Positions 21,303-23,592 of a DNA stretch of 23,592 nt are shown here, piece by piece. Position 1 is the first letter of the stretch. Each line of letters begins with the position of its first letter. The DNA is from a virus. The stretch spans positions 1-23,592 of IMG/VR virus record IMGVR_UViG_3300044998_000171. One strand, written 5' to 3'. The notes under the pieces are model-generated. The model saw only the letters and a program-made list of their open reading frames with translations. It was not told the origin of the DNA and ran no database searches. A program made the position numbers and the translations under genes.

Positions 21303-21680
21303 TCAAGCTCCTTTTCCGGTGTTGAAGGGACAGGTGCGGCAGGCGTTCAGCATCCGCCGGCGCTGGCTGCTAACCGGCTCGAAGTTCTCCGCCTTCTCCT
21401 GCCAATCCAGGCATTGCGCGAGGGTGAGATCGCCCAGCTCCGGACACTGCCGGCGCTCCGACATGAGCGTCGCGCGCACCCGGAGGGCGATCTTGTCGGT
21501 CGGCGCCGAGTAGCGCCGGTTGAGGACGTAGGAAATGGTCGAGGGCGAATAGCCGACTTGGGCCGCGGCCCTCTTCAAGCCGATGGCATCGCAACGCGCG
21601 GCGAGATGCCCAATCCAGTCCGGCGCCTCCTTGCCCCAGGCCGCCTCGGCATTGGCCGTATGGCTGACATGCGCCTTCAT
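21303..21680 (-). CDS. Small HTH DNA-binding protein
   Basis: A 125-aa protein starting MKAHVSHTANAEAAWGKEAPDWI at the ATG at 21680 (ATGA overlap). Residues about 35-60 form a lambda-repressor-like helix-turn-helix: GLKRAAAQVGYSPSTISYVLNRRY. This is followed by TDKIALRVRATLM and a C-terminal CRTCPFNTGKGA with a Cys pair. Such proteins in Mu-like early regions are probably regulators. Whether this one acts as a Ner/repressor type is not clear. Confidence 0.78.
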   Translation of the reverse strand: MKAHVSHTANAEAAWGKEAPDWIGHLAARCDAIGLKRAAAQVGYSPSTISYVLNRRYSAPTDKIALRVRATLMSERRQCPELGDLTLAQCLDWQEKAENFEPVSSQRRRMLNACRTCPFNTGKGA

Positions 21681-22321
21681 TTGAGGCCTCGCGCGACCGT
21701 CACCTTGTCCATGACTTTCTCGGTGTTGGGGTCCCACACGAAATCAGTCGCCTGGATCTGGGGCGCCAGCGGACCGGTGTTCATGGCAGGCAGCAGGCGA
21801 TAGACCGCAAGCCTACCGCCCGTGCCACGCTGGCCGCGCCGCCCTGGCTTTCCGGGCAGCAGTTCCTGCAGATAGCCGGCCGACTTGAGCCGCGAGATGT
21901 AGCTCTTTGCCGCTTCGAGCGAGACCGGCACCTCCTCGGTCGTGGCGTGGACCGCCAGTTCCCGGGCGTCAAAGCGCGGTGTCATCTTCATGGTGCGCCA
22001 CATCTGGTCTTGCCCGCGCCCGGTATCCCGGCAGGGCGACCCATCACGCCGCAGGCGCGGCGCCGTCGGCTGGTCCTTCACCAGCCGATAGACCGGCGTA
22101 TTGCCGGTAATCCCCGTCCTTTCCACGAAGCCGCCCTTGCAGAGCCGCTGGAGGTAGTCATGGACGGTCTTCTTGGCCACGTTGCAGGCGCCGTCGACGT
22201 CGAGCAGCGTCCACTTCTTTTTGCGGCGATGCAGATCGCGGATCACCTGCCAGAAGCCCTGGTGGCCACGCGGCACCCGCACGGTCAGCGTTGCCATGAT
22301 GTCAGCCGGATGTCGGGCCAT
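21677..22321 (-). CDS. Winged-helix DNA-binding phage protein
   Basis: A 214-aa protein starting MARHPADIMATLTVRVPRGHQG at the ATG at 22321, which shares one base with the B stop (TGATG). An N-terminal winged helix (about residues 20-75) includes WTLLDVDGACNVAKKTVHDYLQ and GGFVERTGITGNTPVYRLVKD. A second similar unit (about residues 113-180) includes RFDARELAVHATTEEVPV and SYISRLKSAGYLQELL. The two-unit layout suggests binding to an extended site. Its place after A and B points to a role in transposition or early control. Confidence 0.78.
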   Translation of the reverse strand: MARHPADIMATLTVRVPRGHQGFWQVIRDLHRRKKKWTLLDVDGACNVAKKTVHDYLQRLCKGGFVERTGITGNTPVYRLVKDQPTAPRLRRDGSPCRDTGRGQDQMWRTMKMTPRFDARELAVHATTEEVPVSLEAAKSYISRLKSAGYLQELLPGKPGRRGQRGTGGRLAVYRLLPAMNTGPLAPQIQATDFVWDPNTEKVMDKVTVARGLK

Positions 22322-23085
22322 CAGCGCCTCCGCGTCGCCGGCGAGGCGCCGGTGAAGAAGGGCTGCTTGCCCCATTTGGCGAGATCGATCTTCTTCCAGC
22401 CTTCCAGCTCGGCCAGTTCGCGCGCGCGATCGATGTTGACGGCGATGCGGCGGGTGTTGCCGTTGGCCTGGTCGACGATCTTCTGCAGCAGGTCCGGCGC
22501 TACCTCGATACCGGGCGCATAAATCGTGCAGAGGATGTCAGCGTCGCCCAGGTCGCAGGGCTGGCTCTGCTCCCAATACATCACCCGGTTATGGAACCGC
22601 TCCCACTGCCGCAGCTTGTCGGGCAGCATCTCCTCGCCGATCAGGATGATCGGAGCGCCCGACTTGTCGTGGATCTCCCGCACCGTCTCGACGTATTTGC
22701 GGTTAACGACGTGATCGAACTCGTCGATGATCAGCGGGCGCTGGGTGATGGCCAGGTTCGAGATGATGCCGTCCACCATGGCGGCGATGGTGCCCTTGGG
22801 CGGAATGCCGAGCTCAATCGAGAGCGCCTGGCAGAACTTTGCCTGCGTCCAGGTCGAGCCGACCTCGATGTAATAGGCCTGCGTCTTGTTGGCGGCATAG
22901 GTGGCGGCCGAGGTCTTGCCATCGCCTGAAAACCCGGTGAAGGCGCCCATGCCCGGCAGCGAACTGTGCCGGCTTGCCACCCGGTCCATCATGCCGGTGA
23001 ACATGAGAACGTTGGTCAGCGGCGCGAGGCTGCCGAAGCTGGCCGACCGCGTGCCCCGATTGACGTTCTTCGTCGTTGCTGTCAT
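22321..23085 (-). CDS. B: MuB-type transposition ATPase
   Basis: A 254-aa protein starting MTATTKNVNRGTRSASFGSLAPL, with GGAG six bases ahead of the ATG. Walker A is G51FSGDGKTS and Walker B is LIIDE at 118-122, followed by FDHVVNRKYVETVREIHDKS. Then come VILIGEEMLPDKLRQWERF-type sensor regions and a C-terminal helical part with NGNTRRIAVNIDRARELA. MuB forms ATP-dependent filaments on target DNA and activates MuA. Compared with Mu B (312 aa) the N-terminal helix-turn-helix domain is missing. Confidence 0.92.
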   Translation of the reverse strand: MTATTKNVNRGTRSASFGSLAPLTNVLMFTGMMDRVASRHSSLPGMGAFTGFSGDGKTSAATYAANKTQAYYIEVGSTWTQAKFCQALSIELGIPPKGTIAAMVDGIISNLAITQRPLIIDEFDHVVNRKYVETVREIHDKSGAPIILIGEEMLPDKLRQWERFHNRVMYWEQSQPCDLGDADILCTIYAPGIEVAPDLLQKIVDQANGNTRRIAVNIDRARELAELEGWKKIDLAKWGKQPFFTGASPATRRR

Positions 23086-23114
23086 TTTCTACTCCGTTAG
23101 TCTGCTTTTGCTTC

Positions 23115-23171
23115 CGCCGGCTCCTGCCGGCGTTTGCCTCCCGGGCGGCACGCCTGCCAGCGTGTCGCCCG
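23115..23171 (-). other. Two consecutive hairpins between A and B
   Basis: Directly after the transposase stop, minus-strand RNA can form CGGGCG/CGCCCG enclosing CACGC/GCGTG with a 6-base loop (23171-23142, 11 pairs). It can then form CGCCGGC-AGGA-GCCGGCG (23132-23115, a perfect 7-bp stem). Neither is followed by a U-tract, so they do not look like intrinsic terminators. They could stabilise or separate the A and B messages. Confidence 0.6.
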
Positions 23172-23178
23172 TTCCGTT

Positions 23179-23592
23179 TCAGGCTCCCGCCTGACCGAAC
23201 TCTTCGCGATCCTTCTTGTGCTGCAGCCGCGTCCGGTACTCCGACGAGGTGCGATACTTCGTCAGCCATTCGAGCTCGCTCTCGCCCAGATCGCCGCCGG
23301 TGGTCAGCGCCAGCTCCAGGCGCATGGCCCGCTCGAAGCGCCGATCGGCGTCCGACGCCTCCGGCCGGTCGGATTGCGGCGCCGGCGGTAGCCGGAACTC
23401 GGCGATCTCCGCGTCGCGCCGTGCCTCGATCTCGGGTGCCACCTGGCGGGTCGGCCGCCGCCGCAGGTCATGGACCGGCCGGGCAAGCTGGATGACGGTG
23501 GCTTCCGGCATCGTCTCGGCGCTAGCCGCCGGCACCATGGCGGCCACGGCCGCCGGCGACATGCGCCGCTCGGCATCGAGCATCTCTTTTTG
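23179..23592 (-). CDS. A: MuA-type transposase, C-terminal part (partial, cut by window edge)
   Basis: The frame is open to the right edge, giving 137 codons before the stop at 23179. Only the C-terminal region is present: a MSPAAVAAMVPAASAET-type linker, the basic HDLRRRPTRQVAPEIEAR segment and RRFERAMRLELALTTGGDLGESELEWLTKYRTSSEYRTRLQHKKDRE, ending in EEFGQAGA. The DDE catalytic core and the end-binding domain lie outside the window. Identity is inferred from its place before B and from the resemblance of the tail to Mu-type transposase C-termini, which contact the B protein. Confidence 0.75.
   Translation of the reverse strand, partial: QKEMLDAERRMSPAAVAAMVPAASAETMPEATVIQLARPVHDLRRRPTRQVAPEIEARRDAEIAEFRLPPAPQSDRPEASDADRRFERAMRLELALTTGGDLGESELEWLTKYRTSSEYRTRLQHKKDREEFGQAGA

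Noticed and set aside
1-23592. CRISPR arrays, insertion sequences, rRNA or tRNA genes
   Set aside because: No direct-repeat/spacer pattern, no second transposase with terminal inverted repeats, and no conserved RNA gene sequences were seen. The phage ends themselves lie outside the window.

Overview
The window holds most of a Mu-like transposable phage or prophage. Every supported gene lies on the minus strand, so the phage reads from right (23592) to left (1). The DNA is GC-rich with strongly GC-biased third positions. Together with the protein character this suggests an alphaproteobacterial host (inference; no host gene is present). Neither phage end is in view: the right edge cuts the MuA-type transposase and the left edge cuts the tape measure gene. 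The repressor region upstream of A and the distal tail genes are therefore outside the window.

Early region (23592-17187): the C-terminus of transposase A and the AAA+ target-selection ATPase B. These are followed by a tightly packed, mostly overlapping operon of small genes: a two-winged-helix-type DNA-binding protein, an HTH protein, a stand-alone DnaA domain IV-like protein, a DUF3164 protein, several unknowns, an MT-A70 adenine methyltransferase, a Cys-rich protein and GemA. A Mor-type activator (17190-16744) closes the region.

Lysis/middle region (16635-13694): holin-like protein, lipoprotein, DUF1353 protein, SleB-type cell-wall hydrolase, two small zinc-binding proteins (one TraR/DksA type), a DUF2730 membrane/coiled-coil protein and a winged-helix gp26-like protein.

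Head region (13685-5744): gp27-like DUF3486 protein, terminase large subunit, DUF935 portal, MuF head protein with a C-terminal nuclease-like domain, a 466-bp gap, protease I with nested scaffold Z, a decoration-like protein, major head protein T and gp35-like protein. A strong terminator-like hairpin follows.

Tail region (5664-1): DUF1320 (gp36), virion morphogenesis protein G, gp37-like protein, a small unknown, a tail tube protein, tail assembly chaperones joined by a textbook -1 frameshift site, and the tape measure protein. There is no sheath gene where Mu has one, so the tail is probably siphovirus-like (compare B3, D3112 and RcapMu).

The two most notable observations are regulatory. 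First, a nearly identical interrupted dyad (21 of 23 bases) occurs exactly twice: once straight after mor, in front of the lysis/head operon, and once in front of protease I. These are the places where Mu has activator-dependent promoters, so they are probably the sites of the Mor/C-type activator. Second, an A-AAA-AAC heptamer four bases ahead of a 7-bp stem-loop joins the two tail-chaperone frames.
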